64,000 nt of DNA, taken from the NCBI RefSeq assembly GCF_037024155.1, contig NZ_JAYKTS010000011.1, forward strand, positions 1-64,000. The letters run 5' to 3'. Shown in pieces: positions 8,851 through 19,319 of the stretch. Every line of letters begins with the position of its first letter. The stretch's first letter is position 1. A program made the translations under genes and the position numbers. The DNA comes from Bacillus sp. 2205SS5-2. GTDB taxonomy: Bacteria > Bacillota > Bacilli > Bacillales > Bacillaceae_K. Under the pieces are notes generated by a model. It did not search any database, was not told the origin of the DNA, and saw only the letters and a program-made list of their open reading frames with translations.

Positions 8851-10653
8851 ATGTGTGGAATCGTTGGATATATTGGAACGCAAGATACAAAAGAAATTCT
8901 TTTAAGAGGGCTAGAAAAGCTTGAATATAGAGGCTATGACTCGGCAGGAATTGCTGTTCAAAATGCGAGTGGCATTCATGTCTTTAAAGAAAAAGGACGA
9001 ATCGCGGATTTGCGCAATGGTGTGAATGATTCGGTAGAAGCAAATACAGGAATTGGTCACACACGTTGGGCTACTCATGGCGTACCTAGTCAAGTCAATG
9101 CCCATCCACATCGAAGTACTTCTGAACGCTTTACGCTTGTTCATAATGGCGTCATCGAAAATTACAGCATCTTACAACGTGAATATCTCCCAGAGGTCTC
9201 ATTAAAAAGTGATACTGATACGGAGATCATCGTACAACTAATTGAGAAGTTGGTTAACGAAGGAAATCCGGTTGAAGAAGCATTTCGTCAGACCTTAGAG
9301 CTGTTAAAGGGATCCTATGCGATTGCCTTGCTTGATGCTGAGAACGAAGATACCATCTTTGTTGCAAAAAATAAGAGTCCTTTACTTGTAGGCCTTGGCG
9401 AGACGTTTAATGTAATCGCAAGTGATGCGATGGCAATGCTTCAAGTAACGGATCAATTTTTAGAGTTGATGGACAAAGAGACAGTCATCGTGAAAAAAGA
9501 CGAAGTGACGATTCAAAAGCTTGACGGTGAAGTCGTGACACGTGAACCGTTTACAGCAGAACTGGATGCAAGTGACATTGAAAAAGGCACTTATCCGCAC
9601 TATATGCTAAAAGAAATCGATGAGCAGCCACTTGTGACACGTAAAATTGTGCAAGCGTACCAAAATGATAAAGATAAATTGGATATTGATCAGGATATCG
9701 TCAATGCAATGAATGAAGCGGACCGTGTGTATATTGTGGCTTGTGGAACAAGTTACCATGCTGGTCTTGTTGGAAAACAATTTATTGAGAAAATGGCACA
9801 GATTCCAGTGGAAGTTCACGTAGCAAGTGAATTCAGCTATAATATGCCGATTCTTTCTCAAAGACCACTGTTCGTCTTTATTTCGCAAAGTGGTGAAACA
9901 GCAGATAGCCGTGCCGTTCTAGTGCGTGTTAAAGAACTCGGTCACACTGCCATCACGATTACGAACGTACCTGGATCTACGCTTTCACGTGAGTCCGATT
10001 ATACGATGTTACTTCATGCAGGTCCTGAGATTGCCGTTGCTTCTACAAAAGCCTATACGGCACAATTAGCTGTACTGGCCATCTTGGCGAGCATAACAGC
10101 GGAATCTCGTAATATGGATATCGGCTTTGATCTAGTACAAGAGCTTGGTATTGTAGCGAATGCAATGGAAGCACTATGTGAAACAAAAGAAGAAATGGAA
10201 AGCATTGCGCGTGAATACTTGGCGACTACTCGTAACTGTTTCTTTATCGGACGCTCCGTGGATTTCTATGTAGGCCTTGAAGGAGCCCTTAAATTGAAAG
10301 AAATCTCTTACATTCAAGCAGAAGGTTTTGCCGGTGGAGAGCTGAAGCACGGCACGATTGCCTTAATTGAAGAAGGAACACCAGTTGTTGCACTTGCAAC
10401 ACAAGCAGCCGTTAACTTAGGTATTCGCGGAAACGTGAAAGAAGTTGTGGCTCGTGGTGCGAATCCGTGTATTATCTCCATGAAGGGTCTTGAAGAAGAA
10501 GACGATCGTTTTACAATTCCAGAAGTAAATGAAATGTTAACACCTCTTATCTCTGTTATACCGTTACAATTGATCTCTTACTATGCAGCCCTACACCGCG
10601 ACTGTGACGTGGATAAGCCACGAAATTTAGCGAAAAGTGTTACGGTTGAGTAG
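8851..10653 (+). CDS. glmS: glutamine--fructose-6-phosphate aminotransferase GlmS
   Basis: Makes glucosamine-6-phosphate from fructose-6-P and glutamine, the first step of amino-sugar synthesis. 600 aa as in B. subtilis. Cys2 (MCGIVGYIG) is the glutaminase nucleophile after Met removal. Two SIS sugar-isomerase domains follow (residues ~285-420 and ~455-590), and the protein ends in the invariant KSVTVE. ATG 8851 follows GGGAGGAAC. Expression is controlled by the ribozyme upstream. Its last codons also form the TnsD recognition site used by the transposons behind it. Confidence 0.98.
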   Translation: MCGIVGYIGTQDTKEILLRGLEKLEYRGYDSAGIAVQNASGIHVFKEKGRIADLRNGVNDSVEANTGIGHTRWATHGVPSQVNAHPHRSTSERFTLVHNGVIENYSILQREYLPEVSLKSDTDTEIIVQLIEKLVNEGNPVEEAFRQTLELLKGSYAIALLDAENEDTIFVAKNKSPLLVGLGETFNVIASDAMAMLQVTDQFLELMDKETVIVKKDEVTIQKLDGEVVTREPFTAELDASDIEKGTYPHYMLKEIDEQPLVTRKIVQAYQNDKDKLDIDQDIVNAMNEADRVYIVACGTSYHAGLVGKQFIEKMAQIPVEVHVASEFSYNMPILSQRPLFVFISQSGETADSRAVLVRVKELGHTAITITNVPGSTLSRESDYTMLLHAGPEIAVASTKAYTAQLAVLAILASITAESRNMDIGFDLVQELGIVANAMEALCETKEEMESIAREYLATTRNCFFIGRSVDFYVGLEGALKLKEISYIQAEGFAGGELKHGTIALIEEGTPVVALATQAAVNLGIRGNVKEVVARGANPCIISMKGLEEEDDRFTIPEVNEMLTPLISVIPLQLISYYAALHRDCDVDKPRNLAKSVTVE

Positions 10654-10679
10654 GTTTGGGATAGGGTGATTTGTGTTTG
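10600..10679 (+). other. attTn7 site and left target duplication of element A
   Basis: The glmS 3' end, encoding [15 protein letters not shown], is the DNA bound by TnsD in Tn7. Insertion occurs ~25 bp after the stop codon with the tnsA-side end facing glmS. Here the transposon terminus begins 26 bp after the stop and is preceded by GTTTG (10675-10679), repeated exactly at 27083-27087 behind the other end. Confidence 0.93.
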
Positions 10680-10805
10680 TGTAGATTTGAAAGAAAGATA
10701 TACCGTTTATAAGAAAGATGTATCGTTTGTAAAAAAGTTATACCGTTTATAATAAAGTTGTACCGTTTTGCCCCTTTGGATATAATTGTCTAAAGGGGTG
10801 TTTTT
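10680..10805 (+). repeat. right end of element A: TnsB-site repeats and tnsA leader hairpin
   Basis: Four directly repeated ~21-bp units of the form AAAGTTRTACCGTTTATAA occupy 10690-10767, with core RTACCG or RTATCG. They are followed by a hairpin CCCCTTT...AAAGGGG (10770-10797) and T5 right before tnsA. The 3' arm AAAGGGGTG is also the tnsA Shine-Dalgarno, so folding would hide it. Confidence 0.88.
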
Positions 10806-11645
10806 ATGTCAAAAAGAAAAAGAACATCTAAAATTGAGAAATGGATAAAAGAAGGCCGTGGCTCAGGTATTGGTTCAGAATATAAACCATGGTTAAAAAT
10901 TCAAGATGTATCTTCGTTAGGTAGATCTACTCGCTTGAAAGGAATAAAGACAAATAGGCAGCATGAGTTTTTATCAGATTTAGAACGAAACTACTTTTAT
11001 ATAACAGAATTTTCGGATTCTGTTATAGATATTCGTGAGCAATTTCCTTTACTACCATTAGAAGAAACAATTGTCATTGCAAATGAGTTAGGTATTAAAC
11101 ATCCCACTGATCCTAAAACGGGAGAACCGATTGTGATGACAACGGATTTTTTATTAACGATTAATAATGGACAAGGTGTAATTGAAGTCGCTCATACAAT
11201 TAAAATGAAGGATGAATTATTAAAAGAGCGTATACTTGAAAAGTTTGAGATTGAACGTGAGTATTGGCATAGAAAGAAAATTGATTGGGGCATTGTAACA
11301 GAAGAAGAAGTACATAAAACAATGGCAAGAAACATCAGTTATATCCACGATTACTACGACATTAGAGATTATGATGTATTTCGTGAAATGAATGCCAAGT
11401 ATATTGAAGATTTATCTATTTCTTTAATGCAGAGGCTTTTAGGCACTAATGATAGCATCCGTAAAATCACAAATGAATTTGATAAAGACACGCATTTACC
11501 TTTTGGTAGTGGTGTTACACTATTTTATCATTTATTAGCTCAAAAAATTATCATTATAAATATGTTGAAATCGATAGATTTAGAGCAGCCAATTAGTATT
11601 AAATCGGTTGATGAAAGCAAGGTGAAGAAGGTGAAATACGGATGA
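10806..11645 (+). CDS. tnsA: TnsA endonuclease, element A
   Basis: Restriction-like nuclease subunit of the Tn7 transposase that cuts the 5' strands at the transposon ends, allowing cut-and-paste movement. 279 aa. The catalytic set corresponds to E60 (SDLERNYF), D114 (MTTDFLL) and K133 (HTIKMK), close to the Tn7 positions 63/114/132. The C-terminal part (residues ~170-279) is the TnsC/DNA-contacting domain. Its stop overlaps the tnsB start (ATGA), indicating translational coupling. The Shine-Dalgarno lies within a hairpin conserved in all right ends of the window. Confidence 0.95.
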   Translation: MSKRKRTSKIEKWIKEGRGSGIGSEYKPWLKIQDVSSLGRSTRLKGIKTNRQHEFLSDLERNYFYITEFSDSVIDIREQFPLLPLEETIVIANELGIKHPTDPKTGEPIVMTTDFLLTINNGQGVIEVAHTIKMKDELLKERILEKFEIEREYWHRKKIDWGIVTEEEVHKTMARNISYIHDYYDIRDYDVFREMNAKYIEDLSISLMQRLLGTNDSIRKITNEFDKDTHLPFGSGVTLFYHLLAQKIIIINMLKSIDLEQPISIKSVDESKVKKVKYG

Positions 11646-13798
11646 TTTTTATTAATCAGGTACTTCAATATGTGAAAGATTCTAAGCGAATTCGTGTAAT
11701 TGAAATAGAGGAATCGTATGTGTTTATTGTTGATATAGATGCTCATACGTCAATGCCTAAGAAAGAATTATACACAACATTAGCTACAGAAATTGAACAG
11801 AATGAATTGCTAGTAATAGCAGATCCATTTGTGCGTGTTGTAGCAGACAATGATCTAACAGAAGTACAGATTCAAAAACGTGAAGAAGATTGGGCTACCA
11901 TTCAAGAGAATTGTTTAATACAGATGAATGAATTACTTCTGAAACGTGGAAGAGAGTCCAAAATTAAAGAAATTGCAGAAAAGCTTAATGTAACACCTTC
12001 TAAAGTAAAAAAACTACTTAGTCGGTATTGGCAGCGTGGCATGAATAAAAATGCCATGTTACCAGACTATGCAAACTCTGGTGGCAAAGGTAAAGTGAAA
12101 ACTTTGACAGAAGCTAAAACAGGTCGTCCACGTAGGGTGAACATTAGTGGTGATTTTCAAACTGGCATTAATATAACAGACAAAGTGAAGCTACAGTTTG
12201 AGCATGCAATTAATAAATATTACCGAAAGACGAACAACTACTCATTAAAAGATGTCTATCATTTCATATTGCGTGATTTTTATTCAGACCGTTATAAAGA
12301 AAATGGTGAAATGAAATACAGGGTATGGGAAGCAAACCGAATTCCGTCTTACAATCAGTTTTACTATTGGTTTAAGAAAATAGAAGATCCAAAGAAAGAT
12401 ATTCAGTTCCGTAAAAGTACGAAAGAATATGAACTGAAGCATCGTCCTATTTTAAGTGATTCAAAATCGGAAACAAATGGTCCAGGTACTCGCTTCCAAA
12501 TTGATGCAACAATTGCAGATATATATTTAGTGAGCTCACTTGATGTAAATAAAGTCATTGGTCGTCCTGTTATTTATGCTGTTATTGATGTGTATTCACG
12601 AATAATAACAGGACTATATGTTGGATTAGAAGGGCCTTCATGGATTGGAGCGATGATGGCTTTAGATAATATGGTGTCAGACAAATTGGACTTCTGTAAG
12701 AAATATGGAATTGAGATTACAGAGGAACAATGGCCAACAAAACATTTACCTGAAATTATTATTGCAGATAGAGGAGAGTTTGAAGGTTATTCTGTCGAAA
12801 ATTTAATCAATAACTTAAATATAAAAATAGAAAATACGACAGCTTACCGAGGAGATTTAAAAGGAATTGTTGAACGTAAATTTCGTACGTTTAACGGCAA
12901 AATAAAGCAGAAGGCTCCTGGGGCAATTCAAAAGGAATATCGTGAGCGCGGAGACCAAGATTATCGTTTAGACGCTACGTTGAATTTTAAAGAATTTACA
13001 ACATTAATTATTACTCTAGTCCTTCACCATAATCATAAAATCATTGATAAATATCCAATGGAAAAGGAAATGATTACAGATGGAATAGTGCCAACACCGG
13101 TAAATTTATGGAACTGGGGCATTCAAAATCGTAAAGGGCGTTTAAGAACAGTTGATCGTAATATTCTACGCTTAAATGTATTACCACGTGGCAAGGCAAC
13201 AATTTCTAGAGCAGGTATTAAGTTTAAAAACTTGTTATATGGTTCACGGCAAGCGATTGAAGAACAATGGTATCTGAAGCTTAAAAATCGCAGTATTGAA
13301 ATTGTGTATGATCCTCGTAATGTAGAGAAGATATATATTCCTCATGATAATGGTTTGGATTTTGAAGCGTGTATATTACTTGAACCAAGCCAACAGTATC
13401 GAAACGACTTTTTAGAGGAAATTGTTTTTCACCAACAGCTACGTAGTGAGTTGGAAGAAGTCGAACGCTCTCATCAAGTACAGCTAACCATTAATACGGA
13501 TGCCATGATGAATGAAATAATAAAAAAGGCAGAGAAGAAGAAAAAGCAATCATTCAATCAACCAACAAGTAAAAAAGAAAAAATTGCTTCGATAAGAGAT
13601 AACAAACTTACGGAAAAACAGTTAAATCGTGAAGAGGAGAAGTTTGATCTAACGCCAGCTGTCATCAGTGATCAAGCACATGTTATTGATTTTGCAACAA
13701 AAGAAAAAGTACAGGATGACAAACCTAAAAAATCTAGTTCACGTCTAATGGAAAAACTAAAAAAGAAGAGAGATGAGACGTTTGGAAATGACGAATAG
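11642..13798 (+). CDS. tnsB: TnsB DDE transposase, element A
   Basis: Binds the end repeats and performs 3' strand cleavage and joining. 718 aa. An N-terminal HTH region (AEKLNVTPSKVKKLLSRYW, ~residues 112-130) precedes the RNase-H-fold core with the DDE triad D288 (FQIDATIAD), D376 (IIIADRGEF) and E411 (GIVERKFRTF). A charged C-terminal tail (~600-718) is expected to contact TnsC. It overlaps tnsA by 4 bp and tnsC by 26 bp. The N-terminal DNA-binding part differs more from the element B homologue than the catalytic core does. Confidence 0.97.
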   Translation: MIFINQVLQYVKDSKRIRVIEIEESYVFIVDIDAHTSMPKKELYTTLATEIEQNELLVIADPFVRVVADNDLTEVQIQKREEDWATIQENCLIQMNELLLKRGRESKIKEIAEKLNVTPSKVKKLLSRYWQRGMNKNAMLPDYANSGGKGKVKTLTEAKTGRPRRVNISGDFQTGINITDKVKLQFEHAINKYYRKTNNYSLKDVYHFILRDFYSDRYKENGEMKYRVWEANRIPSYNQFYYWFKKIEDPKKDIQFRKSTKEYELKHRPILSDSKSETNGPGTRFQIDATIADIYLVSSLDVNKVIGRPVIYAVIDVYSRIITGLYVGLEGPSWIGAMMALDNMVSDKLDFCKKYGIEITEEQWPTKHLPEIIIADRGEFEGYSVENLINNLNIKIENTTAYRGDLKGIVERKFRTFNGKIKQKAPGAIQKEYRERGDQDYRLDATLNFKEFTTLIITLVLHHNHKIIDKYPMEKEMITDGIVPTPVNLWNWGIQNRKGRLRTVDRNILRLNVLPRGKATISRAGIKFKNLLYGSRQAIEEQWYLKLKNRSIEIVYDPRNVEKIYIPHDNGLDFEACILLEPSQQYRNDFLEEIVFHQQLRSELEEVERSHQVQLTINTDAMMNEIIKKAEKKKKQSFNQPTSKKEKIASIRDNKLTEKQLNREEEKFDLTPAVISDQAHVIDFATKEKVQDDKPKKSSSRLMEKLKKKRDETFGNDE

Positions 13799-15464
13799 CC
13801 TTGTTCTTAAAGGAGATTTTGAGGAAGCTAAGTATAAGGTTCAAGCTTTATTAGAGTACAATAAAAATCCATTCATTGAAGCTCTTCCCCCTATTTTCAG
13901 TGAAGACAATGTGCTAGAGCGATTTATGGTAACACCACGTATTACTCAGCAAGAAAAGCAAAGTGAAACGAATATCCGATATCATGTGCTAAAACGTGTG
14001 AAAAACTTTATCCAGCCCTTACCCATCCATTTTGAAGTAGAACGAAGACTTTCTACGCTAATTCGTAGAGGTTATTTAGCTCGAAATCCTTTGGATAAAA
14101 CCTTTTTAGAACGTATACGAGTATTACACCATTTGCGTGAAGATGAGGAAGAAGCTCATAAATACATTGATGAGCGTTTGAATTACCTTCGTTCTACAGC
14201 AGATAGTTTATCAATTATTGGTCTCTCTGGTATTGGTAAAACAACAGCAATTGAGCGATTGTTGCTAATGTATCCTCAAGTTATTAAACATGAATCCTAT
14301 GAAGGCCATCTTTTTAATCGTACACAAATTGTTTGGCTGAAAATTGATTGCCCGTATGATGGCAGCTTATCAACGCTTTGTAAAAGCTTTTTCAAAGCAA
14401 TTGATAATTTACTTGGCACACGTTATTTAGAGAAGTATGGCTATTTAAATCGTGTTACGTCAACAATGCTTTTGCATATGACCTCATTAGCCAGTATGTA
14501 TGGTATTGGTGTGCTGGTCATCGATGAAATCCAGCATCTACTACATTCTAAAAATGACCAAGAGGAAATGCTCAATTTCTTTGTAACTTTATCAAATACG
14601 GTCGGTATTCCTACAGTATTGATTGGTACTTCAAAGGCACAGCAACTATTTAAAGGAAACTTCCGACAAGCTCGTCGTGCAGCAAGTGACGGTGCGATTA
14701 TTTGGGACCGGATGACTGAGGGCAGTGAAGAATGGGAGTTCTTTTTAGAAACTTTATGGGAATTACAATGCCTTAGAACACGTTCAGAACTCACTGAAGA
14801 GGTAAAAAAGACCTTTTATGAGGAATCTCAGGGGATAACTTCGGTTGCTGTGAACTTGTTTATCTTAGCTCAGGAACGGGCTTTATTTGATGAATCAAAT
14901 GAGGAAGAACATATTACTACACGTGTTCTAAAGAAGACAGCACAAGAGGATATGAGAATAATTCAACCAATGCTCAATGCAATTCGGAAAAACGATTTAA
15001 AAGCGATGTATAAGTACGAGGATATTGTGATTAATCTAGATGATCTGATGATTAACCATAAGCAAAATATAGAGTATGAAGGTAAAATCAAAGAGGCGAT
15101 GAAAGAACGACAAAATACTATGGAGTATAAGCGACAGGATACAATTGAAGGTTTAACTCTAGAGGTAGCTTCATTAGGTATTTTTGAAAATCTGGGTACG
15201 AATGATATAAAGCGAATAATAACCAAAATTTTAGAGACTAACCCAATAGATACAGATTTTAATGTATTGAAAACAGATTCAATTCAAAAAGCTATTACAC
15301 TAAATCAGCAAAAGAAACTAAAAAAAGAATCTAAGATGCCCAAGGGAGAATTATTACCATTGCTAACATTAAGAAAAGCAGCAATTGAAAAAAAACAACA
15401 CCCTTACGTATTGTTTAAATCAAAAGGATTTATTAAAAGCCCATTACAAGAATTCTATAAGTAA
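13773..15464 (+). CDS. tnsC: TnsC AAA+ regulator, element A
   Basis: ATP-dependent matchmaker linking the TnsAB transpososome to TnsD- or TnsE-selected targets and mediating target immunity. 563 aa with Walker A GLSGIGKT (residues 150-157), Walker B VLVIDE (247-252) and a sensor region GIPTVLIGTSKAQ. The family is usually ~555 aa. The start is either ATG 13773 or ATG 13788 (fifteen bases later); both lie within tnsB, and the homologue in element B aligns with the earlier one. Confidence 0.95.
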   Translation: MRRLEMTNSLVLKGDFEEAKYKVQALLEYNKNPFIEALPPIFSEDNVLERFMVTPRITQQEKQSETNIRYHVLKRVKNFIQPLPIHFEVERRLSTLIRRGYLARNPLDKTFLERIRVLHHLREDEEEAHKYIDERLNYLRSTADSLSIIGLSGIGKTTAIERLLLMYPQVIKHESYEGHLFNRTQIVWLKIDCPYDGSLSTLCKSFFKAIDNLLGTRYLEKYGYLNRVTSTMLLHMTSLASMYGIGVLVIDEIQHLLHSKNDQEEMLNFFVTLSNTVGIPTVLIGTSKAQQLFKGNFRQARRAASDGAIIWDRMTEGSEEWEFFLETLWELQCLRTRSELTEEVKKTFYEESQGITSVAVNLFILAQERALFDESNEEEHITTRVLKKTAQEDMRIIQPMLNAIRKNDLKAMYKYEDIVINLDDLMINHKQNIEYEGKIKEAMKERQNTMEYKRQDTIEGLTLEVASLGIFENLGTNDIKRIITKILETNPIDTDFNVLKTDSIQKAITLNQQKKLKKESKMPKGELLPLLTLRKAAIEKKQHPYVLFKSKGFIKSPLQEFYK

Positions 15465-15548
15465 ATTAGAAACTAAGTTATGAGGCGTCTAAAAACCTAG
15501 TTTGATCGACATGATAGAAGTATGTCGAATAAACCAGGGGGATTTTGG

Positions 15549-17420
15549 ATGCTACCTTTCTTTACGGACCCGTATCCAGATGAATTGATATATTCAGCGA
15601 TAGCTCGCTATCACTTTTATAGTGGAAATATTGATTATAAAGACACATTAGAAGAAGTTTTTCAAAGTCGTTCTGTAATCCCAAGTTTAGTGATTGGTAG
15701 CCATTTTTCTACATTAGCTGACCAACTAGCTCCCAATTACACTGTTGAAGCTTTATTAGCTAAATATACAATTTATCCTTACTATGCTCCGTTTTTATCT
15801 AAGAATCGTAAAAAAGAAATTTTAAAAGATGTTCTAGGAGATGGACAAGGGCTTTATACAAGACTTGGAATGGTTGCAGGAGGGATTTGTAGAAAGGATG
15901 GACTATATTATTGTCCAAAGTGTGCAACTAACGATGTTGAGCAATACGGTGAACCTTATATACATCGTGAACACCAGCTACAAGGAATTAATTACTGTGC
16001 TCATCATGAACTGATATTAAAGAAGTACCCTATTGATTTTTCAAAATCTAGTCGAATTGAGTTTATTCGATTTGATAAAAAACTGATGAATTTATCGGTA
16101 CTCCAAGAAGCAGATCCTAAAGAGTTTATAACCATTCAAATCGCTTTAGCAAAGATGGCTTATCAATTGCTGCAAGTTCCAATACATCATCAATTTTGTA
16201 GAGAATCAATTAATCTTAAGTACCGTGCTCTTTTACGAGAACGCAATTTAATAACAACTTCTAATCGAATTCGTCAAAATGAACTATACAAAGCATTTCA
16301 ATCAAAGTTCCCAGAAGGATTTTTAGTTAAGTACGAATCAGCAATCGATGTTGATGATGAGTACAATTGGCTGAAGGTCATTACACGCAATCTAAAGCGC
16401 CATTCACATCCTTTCCGTCATTTGCTTATGTTTTATTTCTTAGAACAAGATGTAGATTGCTTTTTACAAGTTGAAGCTGATACAGGTCCTTTCGGTTGTG
16501 GTCCATGGCCTTGTTTAAATAAAACAGCTTATCATTATAAAGAATGTGTGATTCCTGAAGTAAATGTTACGAGAGATTTTAGCTCAAAAGCACCCATTGG
16601 TACGTTTGAATGCTCTTGTGGCTTTATTTATGCTAGGAAAGGTCCTGATAGATTATCAAAAGATAAATATTGTATTGGACGTGTAAAATCGTTTGGGGAG
16701 ACCTGGAAGGCTAGATTAAGTGAGTTGGTAGCCGTAGGAGCGTATAGTACAAGAACAATAGCTAAAATGCTGGGTGTAGATCCAAAAACGGTTAAAAAGC
16801 ATCTTTCTTCAGAGATAAAAATAGAGGTTGTATCAGAAAACGATATTTCTTCGAGGTTGCTAACTTATAAAAGACAATTAGTAAATGGAATACGGAAATA
16901 CCCTAATTATTCAAGAACAAAAATTCGTAAGTGTTTCCCAAAAGAATATATGTACTTGTATCGTAATGATAAAGAATGGCTGTTTGAGCAGCTGCCTAAG
17001 TTTCAGGAGAAGAAGAATAACCAAGCAATTGTCGATTGGAACTCACGTGATCGAGAATATTGCTTTAAGGTGGAGAAGCTTTACAAGGAGTTAATCGAAC
17101 TAGATAAACCTGTTCGAATTACAATCTCGATTATTGGAAAACGGCTTGGAGTATTAGCCAACTTGGAGAAACACCTTGATAAGCTCCCCCGGACTAAAAA
17201 GCTCCTATCTCAAACTACCGAATCTACTCAGCAATTTCAAATCAGACGTTGTTGTAAGATTATTGATCGAATATTACAAAGGAAAGAAACAGTTGCATTA
17301 TGGAAGGTACAGCAAATTGGTGCTGTTAAGTCACATCATTTTCATGAAATAAAACCGTATTTAGAAGAATATTTACGGACAAAACAGGAAGTGAAAAGTT
17401 ATGAGCAAACAACAAGTTAA
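15549..17420 (+). CDS. tnsD: TnsD (TniQ-family) target selector, element A
   Basis: Sequence-specific binder of the glmS attachment site. 623 aa. The N-terminal TniQ domain begins MLPFFTDPYPDELIYSAIAR and has the zinc finger C122-x2-C125 ... C150-x2-H153 (YYCPKC, INYCAHH). A second Cys-rich segment (FECSCGFIY) and an HTH (YSTRTIAKMLGVDPKTVKKH) follow. ATG 15549 is chosen over 15522 because AGGGGG lies 7 nt before it and it aligns with the element B copy. It overlaps tnsE by 20 bp. Its presence explains the location behind glmS. Confidence 0.95.
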   Translation: MLPFFTDPYPDELIYSAIARYHFYSGNIDYKDTLEEVFQSRSVIPSLVIGSHFSTLADQLAPNYTVEALLAKYTIYPYYAPFLSKNRKKEILKDVLGDGQGLYTRLGMVAGGICRKDGLYYCPKCATNDVEQYGEPYIHREHQLQGINYCAHHELILKKYPIDFSKSSRIEFIRFDKKLMNLSVLQEADPKEFITIQIALAKMAYQLLQVPIHHQFCRESINLKYRALLRERNLITTSNRIRQNELYKAFQSKFPEGFLVKYESAIDVDDEYNWLKVITRNLKRHSHPFRHLLMFYFLEQDVDCFLQVEADTGPFGCGPWPCLNKTAYHYKECVIPEVNVTRDFSSKAPIGTFECSCGFIYARKGPDRLSKDKYCIGRVKSFGETWKARLSELVAVGAYSTRTIAKMLGVDPKTVKKHLSSEIKIEVVSENDISSRLLTYKRQLVNGIRKYPNYSRTKIRKCFPKEYMYLYRNDKEWLFEQLPKFQEKKNNQAIVDWNSRDREYCFKVEKLYKELIELDKPVRITISIIGKRLGVLANLEKHLDKLPRTKKLLSQTTESTQQFQIRRCCKIIDRILQRKETVALWKVQQIGAVKSHHFHEIKPYLEEYLRTKQEVKSYEQTTS

Positions 17421-18936
17421 AATTGCTTGGCCTTTTGCAAAAGGTAAAAAAGCACAACTGCTATGGATTGGTGAACCATTTCGATTTGACCATAAAATAA
17501 TGATTAAAGCTTATTTTCGTTCACAAGGCCGTACTGAAGGTATATTAATGGATTGGGGTACATTACCAAGCCTAGCAATCCAGCATTTTTATACTGATGG
17601 CATCATAACGGCAAGTCAAGCTCCTGAGGGTGTACAAGAGATAGACATGACTGTTTATCCTAATAAAGTTAAATATTATGAGCGACCTTGGTCTATTCAT
17701 GGAAGCAGTGATCCTGCAACTTCCCGTAGTTTCGTGTTCTCTTTCAATAGGAAGAATGTTTTTTTACCAGTCATTGAAGTTTTGCGTAGCATATTAGCTC
17801 CAAATGGCTTTCTTTTATATCGTCTGTTTGAATCGAATTCATTTCCGCAGTTCTTCACAGAAACATACGAACCTAATAAAATTCATCTTAGCTTTTCATC
17901 GCAATATGAATTGAAATATACAAAGACAGCTTTTGTATATCAATTAGTGTGGTTGCTGACGAACCATGATATACGACAAGTTTATGAAAATTTAGCATTT
18001 AGGTGGTTGCAGGAAAAGGCTTTGAAATTTGAATGGGCATTCACACAGCCGATAACTATAACAGCTCGTGTAAAGAAGAAGAACAATACGTATACAATAT
18101 TACAAATAGTTAATATGAAAAATAAAGATATTCCTTACCAGAATATTTCTATTTCACATCCAGAAATACAAAATCAAGAGAAATCCAAAGAAGCGAAGAA
18201 GTACACTTACCGTTCTCTAAATAAACAGGGTGTCGAAGAAGACTTTATATTAGATGAACAAATAGATGGTTCCACCGAAGACTTTGATCTCGTGCAAATG
18301 AATCAGTTAAAACATGAATATACATCAGTTCCCAGGATTGAACGTATTAGAGGTAGCCTTTCCAAGCAAAGAACCATGGAAGATGAAAACACAAAGGCAT
18401 ACTTCATTAATCAAGATTCTATTCGATCAACCGCAGATAGTGGTGGTCAACAATTAGTGCGAGGGTTAGAGCATCAAATGTTACATGAAATTCAAGCACA
18501 AGGTGAACTTCAAGATTTTATAAATGTTCTAAAAGTACTTGAGCAGTATCCTATAATAGGTACAATACAAGTAATTATGGATGTGTTGCCAGATGGGTAC
18601 GGTGAACGTAAATTCACGAAATTGAGTGATAATATCACAAGGAGACGTTATATAATTGCTCAAATATATTTGGGAAACGGAAAACAATACAACATTGTAG
18701 AAATTGAACGAGAAAATCGCTCTTTGTCTACGTTGATTTTATCTTCGCTTGTAACTCGTGAATGGAAAGTTATTTATGACCGTTTGCTAGTAAATCTTGT
18801 GAATAATAGTGGAACATGGACAAGTAAGTCTTTGAAAAGCCTTGAAGGTCAAGGTATTACACTGTTAAAAGCTAAACATAGTTCTAAAGGGGTTCAGCAC
18901 AGAGCAGAGGTTTTATTAAACAAATTAATTTACTAG
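17401..18936 (+). CDS. tnsE: TnsE alternative target selector, element A
   Basis: In Tn7, TnsE steers insertions to replicating DNA, especially conjugal plasmids. The assignment rests mainly on gene order (fifth tns gene), size (511 aa against 538 in Tn7) and the C-terminal half, which contains STADSGGQQLVRGLEHQML followed by a basic domain. No catalytic motif is expected. It starts inside tnsD (ATG 17401 after AGGAAGTG). The 3' half of tnsD and all of tnsE are much more alike between elements A and B than tnsABC are. Confidence 0.85.
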   Translation: MSKQQVKIAWPFAKGKKAQLLWIGEPFRFDHKIMIKAYFRSQGRTEGILMDWGTLPSLAIQHFYTDGIITASQAPEGVQEIDMTVYPNKVKYYERPWSIHGSSDPATSRSFVFSFNRKNVFLPVIEVLRSILAPNGFLLYRLFESNSFPQFFTETYEPNKIHLSFSSQYELKYTKTAFVYQLVWLLTNHDIRQVYENLAFRWLQEKALKFEWAFTQPITITARVKKKNNTYTILQIVNMKNKDIPYQNISISHPEIQNQEKSKEAKKYTYRSLNKQGVEEDFILDEQIDGSTEDFDLVQMNQLKHEYTSVPRIERIRGSLSKQRTMEDENTKAYFINQDSIRSTADSGGQQLVRGLEHQMLHEIQAQGELQDFINVLKVLEQYPIIGTIQVIMDVLPDGYGERKFTKLSDNITRRRYIIAQIYLGNGKQYNIVEIERENRSLSTLILSSLVTREWKVIYDRLLVNLVNNSGTWTSKSLKSLEGQGITLLKAKHSSKGVQHRAEVLLNKLIY

Positions 18937-19319
18937 TTTGGAGTAATAATTATGAAACTGTATGTAAGGTATATTTAATTTGAAATATATTTACAATTCA
19001 ACCTTGTAAACGAATGTGAAATTAGGACACATTTATAAGGTGCTTCGACGTGGAAAATGCGACGAGTGACATCTCGTTCATATTCCGGAAAAACCTAGTC
19101 CAAGCAAAAGGCTTACCCAAAACGGTACGCATACCATGAATGGCTATTGAAAACCATTTTAGAACATTGAAGGTTTGTAGCTTCTCTTTCCAGTACATAG
19201 CCCTTCCCCAATTCTTAATGTAAAGACAGCGCAGTATATCAATAACCTTATACCTAAAAATGCTATAGCTTATGATATAATATGTCGTGGTTAGTTGTAT
19301 AATTACGAGGTGATTCAAA
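18937..19319. other. gene-free spacer between tnsE and the cargo
   Basis: No supported gene. A 98-codon minus-strand frame (19022-19318) contains a stretch YWKEKLQTFNVLKWFSIAIH that could be a remnant of another mobile element, but it lacks a convincing ribosome binding site. A possible promoter for the next gene lies at its right end (TATAAT-like at ~19275). Confidence 0.5.

Noticed and set aside
19022..19318. 98-codon minus-strand frame with YWKEKLQTFNVLKWF
   Set aside because: No start signal and no recognisable domain; at most a mobile-element remnant.
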